Assembly: GCF_001648475.1 (NCBI RefSeq)
Contig: NZ_LXSQ01000016.1
Span: 1 to 64,000, forward strand
DNA: 64,000 nucleotides
Direction of reading: 5' to 3'
From: Eikenella halliae
GTDB taxonomy: Bacteria > Pseudomonadota > Gammaproteobacteria > Burkholderiales > Neisseriaceae
The translations under genes and the position numbers were made by a program. Positions 1 to 9,163 of the stretch are shown here, one piece after another. The notes under the pieces are model-generated. The model worked only from the letters and a program-made list of their open reading frames with translations, did no database searches and was not told the origin of the DNA. Numbering within the stretch: position 1 is the stretch's first letter; each line of letters begins with the position of its first letter.

Positions 1-3000
1 CGTTGTTGCCTTTGTTGTTGGCAGTCAGTGTGGCACGATCGTTGTTGGCCGGATTGGTGGTGGCTGTAGCAGTATCAGCCAGGTTGCTCTTCACGTTGGC
101 CAATGTGGTCGGTGCAGTGGTGCTGCCGGCCGCATCCTGCATGCTAGCAATCACGTCACCGGCGTCTACTTGGGTACCCGCACCGTTAGGCTGGGTGTAG
201 AAGTTGCCGTCGGTGTGTTTGTACACCTTCGTACCGTCGGCTTTGGTGTACACCACCGGGGTTTGGGCATTCTGCACTACGGTTTGGGCATTCAAAGTGT
301 AGGTGTAGCTTTGGTTACCTTGGCCGTCCAAATCCTGTTTCACAGTCAATCCGTCACCGGCTTTCAGCGTCAGGGTGCTGCCGGGTTTGGCAATAGTAGC
401 GGTAGAAGTACCTACTACGTTGCCGCCGGCATTAATGTTGAAGCCGCTGTTGTTGATGGCATTGGCAATGTCGCCTGCTGTGGCCAGTTTGTTGGCATCA
501 GCTGCGGCCGGCGGAGTAACTTTGCCGTTGGCTACAGTCAATGGAGTAGTGGATACGGCTTGCGTAGTAATCTGACTCGCCACAGCTTTCAACTGAGCAA
601 CGTTTACTACATCAGTATCTTCCTTACCTGCAGCTACCCCCGTAATCTGGCGAGTAATATTATTTGCAACATCGCCTACAGATACTGCTGCTTCAGTAGA
701 AGTCCAAGTAGCGTTATTTTTAGCTGTAACTGCATTCAGCGGATCAGCTCCTTCCACACCAGCAGCGGTAGAAGCAACGGATTTATTACCCAACGCAACC
801 GACCCATTTACCGTAGCTTTGGTATCTGAGCCTAAGGCTATAGTATTAGTAACTGTTCTAGGAGACGCAGCAGTAGCGTCATTAGCACGAGTACCAATAG
901 CAATATTGTCATCACCATCCAAGTGGCGTGCAGCAGTCCAACCAATCACGGTATTATGCTGACCCTTCGATTCCAAACCAGCTTGTTCACCAATACCAAT
1001 ACTGGCATTACCTACATAGCCATTCATGGCTTGGGTGCCTACGGCAACATTGTTGTTACCATTGCTATTGATTGCTGCAGAATCGCCAATCGCAATAGTG
1101 CGAATATTATTGCTCGCACCCTTACCTGCATTAAGACCAATAGATACACTATTCACAGCACCAGCCTCAGCGCCATGCCCTGCAGCAAAAGAACTGGATC
1201 CAGCTGCCGTACTATCATTACCTACCGCAACTGCATTATTACCTGTTGCTGATGCTGCGGCACCAACAGCTGTAGCAGAAGAACCAGTTGCTTCGGCTGC
1301 ACGGCCAATTGCTGTAGTGCTGCTATTGGTAATTGCTTTAGCACCTAAACCCAATGCCGTAGCACCCCAAGTATTGGCTTCAGCACTGCTACCAATTGCC
1401 GTAGCACCAGCGCCGCTCGCTTTGGTATATACACCCACAGCTGTTGCGGAATCTTGGCTGCCTCTGGCACCATCCCCTAAGGCAACAGAAGATTTACCAG
1501 TTGCATGGGAATCTTGGCCGGCAGCCAAAGAGTTTTGACCAAAAGCTTCAGCTTTTTGGCCGAATGCAGCGGCATTAGTACCTTTGGCGGCGCTATCCGC
1601 ACCTACAGCCACTGAGCCTACACCAGTAACTGTACCTGAGTCAGCAGTAGCTGTACCCACATCAACAGAAGCATTAGTACCAATTGCAATGGAATTACTT
1701 GTTTTAGCAGAGGCATTCACACCAGCTGCCATTGATTTATCGCCGGTGGCACCATCATTATTGTAGTTACCATCTGTAGATCCACTACCTTTAACACTAT
1801 AGTAGTGTGTAGCCGCAGATGAAGAAGAGGCGGCAATCTGGTTTGCTACTGCTTTTAGTTGGGCAACGTTTACCGCATCAGAATCTTCTGTACCAGCAGC
1901 CACATTAATAATCTGACGGGTACCACTCTGCGTACCAACTGATACCGCACCCAGCTCGCCTTTTACTGTCGCCCTAATATTGTTTTGATCAGTATTAGAA
2001 GCTGACGCCAGTGCGTAAACCTGATTATTCGCCACAGTAGGCGCTGCATTAGCCTGAACTTTAGTCGCATCAATAGCAGCCCGAGTAGCCTGAGAGCCAT
2101 AACCCAAGGCAACTGAACCAGCTGCGACAGTAGAACTATCTGCACCAATTGCTACGCTATTATTACCAGCTGTATTGGCACTGGAGCCAATAGAGATACC
2201 ATTTACTTTAGAAGCGACTGCATCCGCACCAATAGCCGTAGAAGCCTTGGCACTAGAGCGGGCATTAGAGCCGATGGCAATTGCCTTCTCCTCTTCCGCA
2301 CGGCTAGCACCAAGAGTGATTGCTTGGAGACCTGCTGCATAAGCGGAATTACCAATTGCAACCGCACCCTGGGAATTTGACTGACCAACAACAGATTTTG
2401 CTGCAACTTCAGCGCTACCAACCGCAACAGAGCTAGCGCCAGCCGCTTTAGCATTAATACCTGCTGCTAAAGCTTTACTGCCTGTTGCTCCATCATTATT
2501 GTAGTTATTGTCAGTATTTTCGCCATTTACATGATAGAAGTGGATACCGTTAGCGCCAGCAGCTGTAATTTGTTCTTGTAAACCTTTGGCCACATAGAAC
2601 AACTGGCTACCGTTAATAGCATCAGTACTGGTATCGGTAATGGCACCAGGTGCAACGTGTTTAATTTGACGTTCGAAACCGGCCGCACCAACTGAAACTT
2701 GGTCACCGGCAACCACATTGCCGCTACCAGCAAACGGGCTAGTCCCACCACCGTAGGTGATTGCACCAATTGTGGCTGATGACACATCAGTAGCGTTTGT
2801 AGCAGTTGTACTGCCCGCACCCAATGCCACAGAGTTTTCCTTGGATGCATGCGTCCCCGCGCCAAGCGCAACGGCTGCCGCCTCATTTGCTGATGAACGC
2901 GTACCCACGGTAGTGGCCAAATCGCCCTTAGCAAAAGATTGCACACCCAAAGCCACGGCAGCATTGCCTGCCTCAGTAGAGATATATCGCTTATTAACAG

Positions 3001-4228
3001 GGTCTTGAATCAAATCATCGCCTGTTAATTGTTTGTATTTAAGTGCTGTCGCTGATTGGTTCCAATTTCCAGCAGCATCTTGGGAAACTTTATTTAAATC
3101 ATCCCCACCAATCGCAATAGAAGAATTACCTCTGGCGATACTGTTATTACCAATGGCTGTTGATTGGTTGCCGATTGCTGCTGTTGCAGAACCTAGCGCC
3201 ACGCTTTGACGCCCTCTTGATACAGAATCAACGCCAATAGCAATGGCTTCATCAGCATCAGCGCCTGATGCATCTGCTTTCCAGCCCATTGCAATAGTGC
3301 GTAAAGCATCAGATTTCGTAGAATCGCCAATTGCAATACTTCTATCACCCGAAGCAATCGCTTTTAAACCAATTGCTGTCGCATGTAATTTTTGCGCCTC
3401 TGCGCCCACCCCGATGGCAACCGCAGCGGGACCTTTCGCTTGCGATACCATACCCACGGCAATGGCACCATCCGCTTCTGCGTGGGAATCCGCGCCAAAA
3501 GCCAAAGAGGCTTTGCCTGTTGATTGGCTCATATGACCAATCGCAATAGAACCGCGCCCACTTGCTGTGGTGCTGGTAAAACCAATTGCGGGGTTGGAAG
3601 CATCTTTGGTGCTAACACCTTCTACGGTAATGGGTTGACCTGCGTAATTGCGCCATTCATCAGCACCAGTATATTTCCCTGCGGATGTTTTACTGTCATT
3701 ATTGCCTAAGTCATCGCCACCAATTGCAATAGATGATTGACCTGTAGCATATACTTGCGCACCAAGCGCAACACCTTGGCTATTGGCCACGCTGGCTTCA
3801 CCAACTACAACTTGCTGCCCCATGGTATTTTTGGCTGTATTGGGGTTTACATCTGTTATGGCTTGAGAACCATTCCCGATAATTACACCTGCTTCGCCAT
3901 TTGACGTATTTTCAGCATTAGTCCCCAGCGTAATGGTGTAGTTTGTTTTTGCCTTGCTGCCATTCCCCATAGAGATTGAGTCATAATATGGCGCGCTGGC
4001 ATTATCACCCCATACTAACCCTGCTTGAGCAGCAGAAGAAGCCAGTGCTCCCATTACAGCAATACCTGTAGCCACCACTTTGGCTTTGCCTGATTTCCCA
4101 AGTGCAGTAGCAATACCTGTAGCCACCACTTTGGCTTTGCCTGATTTCCCACGTGCAGTAGCAATCTCTGCCACAGCCACCCAAGTGTTGGTATGTTCAT
4201 TCCATACGGTACGGTAAACTTTGTTCAT
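1..4228 (-). CDS. Trimeric autotransporter adhesin (YadA/Hia type), N-terminal part, runs off the window
   Basis: The frame is open from ATG at 4228 to base 1 (at least 1409 codons). The N-terminus (MNKVYRTVWNEHTNTWVAVA) is an extended signal peptide region (ESPR) typical of large autotransporters, followed by a basic/hydrophobic segment with a likely cleavage site after residue 69 (SAAQA|G). From about residue 90 there are many 14-residue YadA-head repeats of the type SxAIGxxxxA or SVALG. Neck-like motifs lie near residue 540 (NGSQLFYVAKG), 783 and 1207 (both VNVAQLKAV). The C-terminal beta-barrel anchor is beyond the window. The family forms outer-membrane trimers that bind host matrix or cells. 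The RBS GGGAG lies a few bases before the ATG. The many ORFs on the opposite strand here are shadows of the repetitive coding sequence. The precise ligand cannot be told. Confidence 0.93.
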   Translation of the reverse strand, partial: MNKVYRTVWNEHTNTWVAVAEIATARGKSGKAKVVATGIATALGKSGKAKVVATGIAVMGALASSAAQAGLVWGDNASAPYYDSISMGNGSKAKTNYTITLGTNAENTSNGEAGVIIGNGSQAITDVNPNTAKNTMGQQVVVGEASVANSQGVALGAQVYATGQSSIAIGGDDLGNNDSKTSAGKYTGADEWRNYAGQPITVEGVSTKDASNPAIGFTSTTASGRGSIAIGHMSQSTGKASLAFGADSHAEADGAIAVGMVSQAKGPAAVAIGVGAEAQKLHATAIGLKAIASGDRSIAIGDSTKSDALRTIAMGWKADASGADADEAIAIGVDSVSRGRQSVALGSATAAIGNQSTAIGNNSIARGNSSIAIGGDDLNKVSQDAAGNWNQSATALKYKQLTGDDLIQDPVNKRYISTEAGNAAVALGVQSFAKGDLATTVGTRSSANEAAAVALGAGTHASKENSVALGAGSTTATNATDVSSATIGAITYGGGTSPFAGSGNVVAGDQVSVGAAGFERQIKHVAPGAITDTSTDAINGSQLFYVAKGLQEQITAAGANGIHFYHVNGENTDNNYNNDGATGSKALAAGINAKAAGASSVAVGSAEVAAKSVVGQSNSQGAVAIGNSAYAAGLQAITLGASRAEEEKAIAIGSNARSSAKASTAIGADAVASKVNGISIGSSANTAGNNSVAIGADSSTVAAGSVALGYGSQATRAAIDATKVQANAAPTVANNQVYALASASNTDQNNIRATVKGELGAVSVGTQSGTRQIINVAAGTEDSDAVNVAQLKAVANQIAASSSSAATHYYSVKGSGSTDGNYNNDGATGDKSMAAGVNASAKTSNSIAIGTNASVDVGTATADSGTVTGVGSVAVGADSAAKGTNAAAFGQKAEAFGQNSLAAGQDSHATGKSSVALGDGARGSQDSATAVGVYTKASGAGATAIGSSAEANTWGATALGLGAKAITNSSTTAIGRAAEATGSSATAVGAAASATGNNAVAVGNDSTAAGSSSFAAGHGAEAGAVNSVSIGLNAGKGASNNIRTIAIGDSAAINSNGNNNVAVGTQAMNGYVGNASIGIGEQAGLESKGQHNTVIGWTAARHLDGDDNIAIGTRANDATAASPRTVTNTIALGSDTKATVNGSVALGNKSVASTAAGVEGADPLNAVTAKNNATWTSTEAAVSVGDVANNITRQITGVAAGKEDTDVVNVAQLKAVASQITTQAVSTTPLTVANGKVTPPAAADANKLATAGDIANAINNSGFNINAGGNVVGTSTATIAKPGSTLTLKAGDGLTVKQDLDGQGNQSYTYTLNAQTVVQNAQTPVVYTKADGTKVYKHTDGNFYTQPNGAGTQVDAGDVIASMQDAAGSTTAPTTLANVKSNLADTATATTNPANNDRATLTANNKGNN
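4059..4160 (-). repeat. 51-bp in-frame tandem duplication in the adhesin signal peptide
   Basis: Bases 4059-4109 and 4110-4160 are two adjacent 51-bp copies that differ at about one position (AAGT versus ACGT near the end). They encode two 17-residue copies (about residues 23-57), each containing KSGKAKVVATGIA. The ESPR is followed by two basic-plus-hydrophobic blocks instead of one. The length is a multiple of three, so the frame is kept. Confidence 0.93.
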
Positions 4229-4287
4229 ATACTCAGCTCCCTAACTTTCAAAAAAATCAAAAAAAATAGTGGGATAGAGCCCATAGG

Positions 4288-4301
4288 TTGATTTACATCA
4301 A
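4288..4301 (-). promoter_or_regulatory. Perfect FNR-type box upstream of the adhesin
   Basis: TTGAT-TTAC-ATCAA matches the FNR consensus TTGATNNNNATCAA exactly. It is 60 bp upstream of the adhesin start codon. A TATTTT -10-like hexamer (4268 to 4263 on the minus strand) lies 29 bp from the box centre, roughly as in an FNR-activated class II promoter. The match is seen; oxygen regulation is inferred. Confidence 0.6.
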
Positions 4302-4365
4302 TCTCACTACCTATTTCTTCCTACGCTTGCCAAATCACACAAAACTTAAATTACTCTTGCAGAAC

Positions 4366-4390
4366 GAATTTATTTTATTCAAATAAATTC
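4366..4390. promoter_or_regulatory. Perfect 10-bp inverted repeat in the adhesin upstream region
   Basis: GAATTTATTT and AAATAAATTC are separated by 5 bases (TATTC). It is AT-rich, lies about 140 bp upstream of the adhesin start and has no GC core, so an operator is more likely than a terminator. The regulator is unknown. The rest of 4391-4940 is AT-rich, contains one DUS near 4825 and shows no convincing gene. Confidence 0.4.
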
Positions 4391-4944
4391 AATAGACTAC
4401 GTATTCTAAAACCTGCGGGCAAATTGCGGATAGATGATACAGCTAATTAACGCGTCCTCCTAGTCGCTTATCGATTGGTTGTATTTCATTACAAAAGTTT
4501 ACAACTGTTTTGCAACACATCTTCCTGAACAAGCCATACCAGCTGCGCTTCTAACCTAATCTCAAACAATAAAAATACTTTTAGATTTTCTTATATACAA
4601 GCACTTAACACTTCAGACTACCTGGAAACTAAATCATGAAACACTCTCGCATTCTGTCATCTAAGTGAAATTTCAGCTTCTATTGAGTAGCCTCACTAGG
4701 TAAGTTGCAAGTTATTCCCAGTTTAAATTACCCAACACTGGCTAACAGCAATATCCGTTCTTAAACCCTCTACTACACGAAATAAAAAATCAATCAAAAT
4801 ATCGCATTGCCCTACCTCCCTAGCTTTCAGGTAGCCTTTATCACCCTATGCAGTAAAAGTTCCATCACGTCACCACACAAGCCTACACACACAGGATGCT
4901 GTATAATCTGGCGCACACAATCCAATACAACTGAATAAACCATA

Positions 4945-4982
4945 AAAAAAGCTTGCTTATCATTTAGATAAGCAAGCTTTTT
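4945..4982. terminator. Strong bidirectional hairpin terminator
   Basis: AAAAAGCTTGCTTATC pairs with GATAAGCAAGCTTTTT around a 5-base loop, with A and T runs on both sides. It is just past the 3' end of the 5038-5445 minus-strand gene, so it probably ends that transcript. Unlike most terminators here it is not built from DUS. Confidence 0.8.
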
Positions 4983-5037
4983 AAGCCATCAATGCAAGAA
5001 ACCAATTTTTAGTACCCGCTTTTACAAATCCCGCTCT

Positions 5038-5445
5038 TTAAAACAGCTGCTGCAATTCACTTAAACTGATACCCAAAGCTTGGGCGTATTTGGCCAAAGT
5101 TTTTTCAGGTAGCCTCTCAAACACAGCAGGCTGCAAATGGCGGCGCAGCTGCCAGCGCCATACGCCGGCGGCCATGGCCAGGCTGGCTTCGTCATGACGG
5201 CTGCGGAACATGTGGTAATACAAAGCGGAGCGTTCGCCGCGTTCCACAGCCTGCTTGGCGGCTTCGGTCTGCTCCTCCAGCTCGGCCACGGCCTGCACGG
5301 TGACGTAGGATTCATCTTGCCAACCGGTACTGGTGGCGGCTTGGTAGCGGCCGTTGCGCGTGCCGTAGATGATTTTTTGATGCCCACGGTAGCTGGGGCT
5401 GTCGTCTTGCGGGATGTCGTTAATGTCCATGCCAATCGGTTCCAA
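5038..5445 (-). CDS. Hypothetical protein with a C-terminal helix-turn-helix-like region
   Basis: 135 residues from ATG at 5445. The N-terminal half is polar and unfamiliar. Residues from about 88 on (DEASLAMAAGVWRWQLRRHL ... LAKYAQALGISLSELQQLF) read like the helices of a Cro/XRE-type fold, so DNA binding is possible but unproven. A DUS near 5100 is read through as RLPEK. The gene follows the ketosynthase gene on the same strand by 28 bases and is probably cotranscribed with it. An overlapping 159-residue ORF in another frame is taken as a shadow because it has many Pro/Arg/Ser residues from GC-rich codons. Confidence 0.6.
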   Translation of the reverse strand: MEPIGMDINDIPQDDSPSYRGHQKIIYGTRNGRYQAATSTGWQDESYVTVQAVAELEEQTEAAKQAVERGERSALYYHMFRSRHDEASLAMAAGVWRWQLRRHLQPAVFERLPEKTLAKYAQALGISLSELQQLF

Positions 5446-5473
5446 ACAAACAGAATTTGGTTTTCAGGTAGCC

Positions 5474-6634
5474 TCAGGCATACACTGCTTCCAACAGCAT
5501 AAAGCAAGTGGAAAAGCGACCGCTTTCGGGAATGTAGCACAGGATTTTCTGTCCGTGCCTAATATCCTCCCGGCGCATAAACTCTTCCAAAATAATATAA
5601 ATCGCCGCCGAGCCGGTGTTGCCTTTACAAGGCAGGTTGGTAAACCATTTCTCTTCAGCAATCGGCAGCCCGGCAGCGGCCAGGCCGTCGGCCAGCCGGT
5701 TGCGGAAGAAACCAGAGGAATAGTGCGGCAAAAACCAATCAATCTCGTCCGACCGCAGGCCGTGCTTGGCAATCAGGCGGCGCAGCGGTTTTTCCGCCGT
5801 ATAGGCGATAACATTTTCGTTCAGCAGCTTCACATCCTGCTTCACCGTCATCAGGCTGCGTTCGGCGCATTCATCGGCATCCACGTCTTTCCAGCTCAGC
5901 CATTCCCCGCCCTGCCCCACTTCACCGCCAGCATACATGCACACCGGCATCTCGTTGGCATACGAGAGCAAATCCATCCAATGGATTTTCAAATTCAGCT
6001 GCCCGGCCAGCGGCTCGCTGCCCAGTTGTACCGCGCCCGCGCCGTCTGAGAGCATCCAGCGCAAAAAATCCTTTTCAAACGCAATTTCCGGCTTGGCATC
6101 CTGCAGGCGCAGGCTGTCGGTTTCGCTGCGGAAACGTTCGCCGCGCAATACTGCCGAAGCCGCTTCCGAAGCCGCCGCCACCGCTTCGCGGCATTCGCCC
6201 GTGCGCACCGCGCGTTCGGCCTGCTTCATCGCCGACATCCCCGCCACGCACACCCCGGCCGTGCTCACTACTTCGCAGGGCGGAATTTCCGGCAGCAGGC
6301 CGTGCACCATCACTGCATGGCCGGGCATAATCTGGTCGGGGTAAGACGTGCCGCAGCAGAGACTGCCGATTTCGTCCGCCCGCAAGCCCTGCTCCAGCAA
6401 ACCGCGCACCGCCAGCGCAGCCAGTTCCGTGTTGCTGTGCGTGGCGCGGCGGGTGTGCGGGTCGATGGCGTAATAGCGGGAGGTGATGGCATTGGAGCGC
6501 AAAATCATCTTGCGCACGCGAGAAGGCGTATCCCCCGACATGCCGAGCACCGCTTCCATTTCATCGTTGCCCACCGGCAAGTTGGGCAAAAATGCAGCGG
6601 CGCGTTTGATATAAACATCTGATGGTTTGTGCAA
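5474..6634 (-). CDS. Beta-ketoacyl-ACP synthase III-like (FabH / StlD-DarB type)
   Basis: 386 residues, thiolase fold. The catalytic triad can be placed: Cys128 (VSTAGVCVAGM), His304 (FLPHYSS) and Asn339 (CKGNTGSAA). FabH proteins are about 320 residues. This longer form, with an N-terminus that does not resemble housekeeping FabH, is closer to the StlD/DarB group that condenses acyl chains in dialkylresorcinol or aryl-polyene-type pathways. No acyl carrier protein, aromatase or polyene genes lie beside it; the only partner is the small HTH-like gene 28 bases downstream. Ketosynthase function is well supported; the product is unknown. Confidence 0.8.
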   Translation of the reverse strand: MHKPSDVYIKRAAAFLPNLPVGNDEMEAVLGMSGDTPSRVRKMILRSNAITSRYYAIDPHTRRATHSNTELAALAVRGLLEQGLRADEIGSLCCGTSYPDQIMPGHAVMVHGLLPEIPPCEVVSTAGVCVAGMSAMKQAERAVRTGECREAVAAASEAASAVLRGERFRSETDSLRLQDAKPEIAFEKDFLRWMLSDGAGAVQLGSEPLAGQLNLKIHWMDLLSYANEMPVCMYAGGEVGQGGEWLSWKDVDADECAERSLMTVKQDVKLLNENVIAYTAEKPLRRLIAKHGLRSDEIDWFLPHYSSGFFRNRLADGLAAAGLPIAEEKWFTNLPCKGNTGSAAIYIILEEFMRREDIRHGQKILCYIPESGRFSTCFMLLEAVYA

Positions 6635-6939
6635 TTCCTGATTCCTCTGATTTATCTAAACGAGCGCAGGCATTTTCAGGTAGCCTATGGCGGCCGGATA
6701 AAAGCTGCCCGAAACCGGGCTGTTAATGCCGAACAGCCTGAAACATGAACATTTCAGGCTGTCGTAATTGTCATTTTTATTGTGCCAGTTCTTCTTAAGC
6801 CGCATTCTACGCGCGTCATTATAAATGTGAACCGCCCTAAGCCTCAAGTATCAATGCATCCAAACATATAGCCTCTCCGCAACAACCCTGCCAGGCCCAT
6901 GCCGCCCAAGTAGAATCATAACCAATATCCGTTTTCGGA

Positions 6940-7043
6940 TATAGTGAATTAACAAAAACCAGTACAGCATTGGCTCGCCTTGCCGTAACGTGTGTACTGT
7001 CTGCGGCTCGCCGCCTTGTCCTGATTTTTGTTAATTCACTATA
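6940..7043. repeat. Correia-type element (CREE) 1
   Basis: 104 bp bounded by inverted ends TATAGTGAATTAAC and GTTAATTCACTATA, with the conserved interior (GTACTGTCTGCGG, CCTTGTCCTGA). It lies between the ketosynthase and recD. Small ORFs through it, such as 6837-7073 minus, are element-derived and not genes. Confidence 0.9.
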
Positions 7044-7072
7044 AAACACACAGCCAACACGGCGAAGCGGCA

Positions 7073-7108
7073 AAAAAGGCTACCTGAAATTTTCAGGTAG
7101 CCTTTTTC
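7073..7108. terminator. DUS-pair terminator after recD
   Basis: AAAAGGCTACCTGAAA faces TTTCAGGTAGCCTTTT with a minimal loop, making a long perfect stem flanked by A and T runs. It lies 19 bp past the recD stop and can work in both directions. Confidence 0.85.
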
Positions 7109-7126
7109 TTCGCAACACCCGCCTAC

Positions 7127-8830
7127 TTACTTCGCCCATCGCAAGGCCTCGCCCAAACCGGTGCAGCGGTGATTTTTGCGTTGCACGGCGGCGGTGAGGG
7201 CGCTCATCTGGCCGGCGTAGCCGAAGCGGCGGCGGGCGCGGGTGATGGCGGTGTAGAGCAGGGTGCGGTCGAACAGGGCGGAGTCGGCCTCGTCGCCCAA
7301 GAGCCACACTTCCTGGTATTCCGAGCCTTGGCTTTTGTGCACGGTCATGGCGAAGGCGGTATCGTGCGCGGGCAGCCGGCTGAGCGATACGGCGCGGAAG
7401 CCGCCGGCATCGGGGAAAAACGCAGCCAGCCCGCCGCCGTACGGCAGCACGATGCCGATGTCGCCGTTAAACACGTTCACGGCATAATCGTTTTCCGCCA
7501 CCATCAACACCTGCCCGGCAAACCAGCCCTGTTCCGCCGCCCTGCCTTGTGTGGTCAGGAGCTTGCGGTATTCGCGGTTGAACTCCGCCGCCTGGCTGCG
7601 CCGAGCGGCCAGCACCACCAGCTGCTGCTGGGCGGCGAAGCAGGCCGCCAGGTCGCCGCTGTTGACCGCCTGCCAGTAGGCTTCGTGCTGTTTGGCAAAG
7701 TGCCGCGCCAAGGCGGCGGGGGTTTCAGGTAGCCTGAACAAGTCGTCGGGAAAACGGGCAAACGCGGCTTCGGCGGCGGCAGCCTCTCCGCTTACCACGG
7801 CCTGCGCCAATGCGCCCACGCCGCGCTGCGGATCGAAACGGTGGCTGTATTCCAACCGCGCCACGTTGCCGGCCAAGGGCGGCGGGTTATCCCGCACTTC
7901 AAACGGCACGCCTTCGGGCAGCCACTCGGCCAACTGGGCAGCTTCTTTAGCCGTGAGCACGGTGGGCTGCGCCAGCACGTGCAATACAGCACCGATGCCC
8001 ACTGGTGGCAGCTGGTTTTCATCGCCCAACAAAATCAGGCGGCCATGCTCGGGAATGGCGCACAATAATTGGTGCAGCAGCGGCAAATCCAGCATGGAAG
8101 CCTCGTCGGCCACCACAATATCGAAGGGCAGCGGCTGCTCGCGGTTAAATTTCGAACGGCCGGCAACCGGGTTCAGCTTCAGCAAACGGTGGACAGTTTG
8201 TCCTTCCAAGGCTGTCAAATGCTGCAGCACCCGTTCGCTACCCACTTTAAAGCTACTCAACGCGCGGTGCAGCGAACGGGTCATGTGGGCGGCGGCCTTG
8301 CCGGTGGGGGCGGTGAGCGCAATACGAGGCATCTCGGCCGCATCGGCGCACAGCAGCGCCAGCAGCTTGGCCACCGTGGTGGTCTTGCCCGTGCCCGGCC
8401 CGCCGGTTACCAACATCAGCGGCTGCAACACCGCCAGCGCGGCAGCCAGCCGCTGCCCGTTATGCCCGGCATCGGGAAACCAATCGTGCAAACGCTGCCG
8501 CAGCCCGGCATTTTCAGGTAGCCCCACCCGGCTGCGGGCAATCCGCCGCAATTCGGCGGCCACGCTGCGCTCCAACGCAAACAGCCTGCCGCCAAACAGC
8601 CGCCGCCCGCGCAGCACCAAAGGCGTAAACGCGCCGCCGTCGCCCACCACCGGCGCGGCCTGCCGCAACGCATCCGCCTCTTGCGGCGCGAGCGTGATGT
8701 AGCTGTGGCCGCCCTCTTGCGCGGCAAACAGTTCGTCCAACAGCGGCAACATCGGCTCGGCGGCCTGCGGTGCCAAACGCTGCAACACTTCGGCAGCGGC
8801 TTGGGCGGCGGGGTAACGGTATTCGGTCAT
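7127..8830 (-). CDS. recD: RecBCD enzyme subunit RecD (exodeoxyribonuclease V alpha chain)
   Basis: 567 residues, close to the family length of about 600. The Walker A motif GGPGTGKT is at about residues 143-150. Other SF1B helicase motifs follow: a DEAS box (VVADEASMLDLPLL), GDENQLPPVG, and near the C-terminus TVHKSQGSEY and YTAITRARRR. RecD is the 5'-3' motor of the RecBCD nuclease-helicase used in double-strand break repair. recB and recC are not in the window. Two DUS are read through in frame, giving LPEN (about residue 105) and RLPET. The start is ATG at 8830, with another DUS just upstream. Confidence 0.95.
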   Translation of the reverse strand: MTEYRYPAAQAAAEVLQRLAPQAAEPMLPLLDELFAAQEGGHSYITLAPQEADALRQAAPVVGDGGAFTPLVLRGRRLFGGRLFALERSVAAELRRIARSRVGLPENAGLRQRLHDWFPDAGHNGQRLAAALAVLQPLMLVTGGPGTGKTTTVAKLLALLCADAAEMPRIALTAPTGKAAAHMTRSLHRALSSFKVGSERVLQHLTALEGQTVHRLLKLNPVAGRSKFNREQPLPFDIVVADEASMLDLPLLHQLLCAIPEHGRLILLGDENQLPPVGIGAVLHVLAQPTVLTAKEAAQLAEWLPEGVPFEVRDNPPPLAGNVARLEYSHRFDPQRGVGALAQAVVSGEAAAAEAAFARFPDDLFRLPETPAALARHFAKQHEAYWQAVNSGDLAACFAAQQQLVVLAARRSQAAEFNREYRKLLTTQGRAAEQGWFAGQVLMVAENDYAVNVFNGDIGIVLPYGGGLAAFFPDAGGFRAVSLSRLPAHDTAFAMTVHKSQGSEYQEVWLLGDEADSALFDRTLLYTAITRARRRFGYAGQMSALTAAVQRKNHRCTGLGEALRWAK

Positions 8831-9102
8831 GGCGGATTCTTTCAGGTAGCCTGCGGTAAACGCGGAAGCAGTAATTTTAATCCACTATAATAAGCGTTGC
8901 CCACGCCTTATCATCCTTCGGGCTACCTGAAACGGTTTTCGGCGGGTGAAAAGGCAGATTGAAGCCGTGTCAGATGCCCGGCTGCCTTGCCTAATAATGA
9001 TTCGGGGGCAAGCTATTTCAGGTAGCCCGCCATTTATCTATAGGACAAAATGTACACAAAATTAGAATTTATTGCACCTTGACGAATTTACATCCCCTAT
9101 TC

Positions 9103-9154
9103 TTGCAAAATTTAGACATTTTGTGCATAATCCGTCCCCAAACCACACCAAGGA
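9103..9154 (+). promoter_or_regulatory. Likely leuC promoter and RBS
   Basis: TTGCAA (9103-9108), a 17-bp spacer, then CATAAT (9126-9131), followed by AAGGA just upstream of the ATG at 9164. The 8831-9163 gap otherwise holds DUS copies and no gene. Confidence 0.5.
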
Positions 9155-9163
9155 ATAAACCCC

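Noticed and set aside
170..829. 219-codon plus-strand ORF and others opposite the adhesin
   Set aside because: They are antisense to an unbroken adhesin frame with clear head repeats and arise from its repetitive GC-rich codons.
4945..4982. Possible small RNA gene
   Set aside because: The sequence is a plain hairpin with A and T runs and fits a terminator; no promoter was seen.
5137..6049. Plus-strand ORFs opposite the ketosynthase and its neighbour
   Set aside because: Shadow frames; the minus-strand proteins have catalytic motifs and family length.
6837..7073. 78-codon minus-strand ORF
   Set aside because: It reads through CREE 1; the same peptide appears wherever the element occurs.
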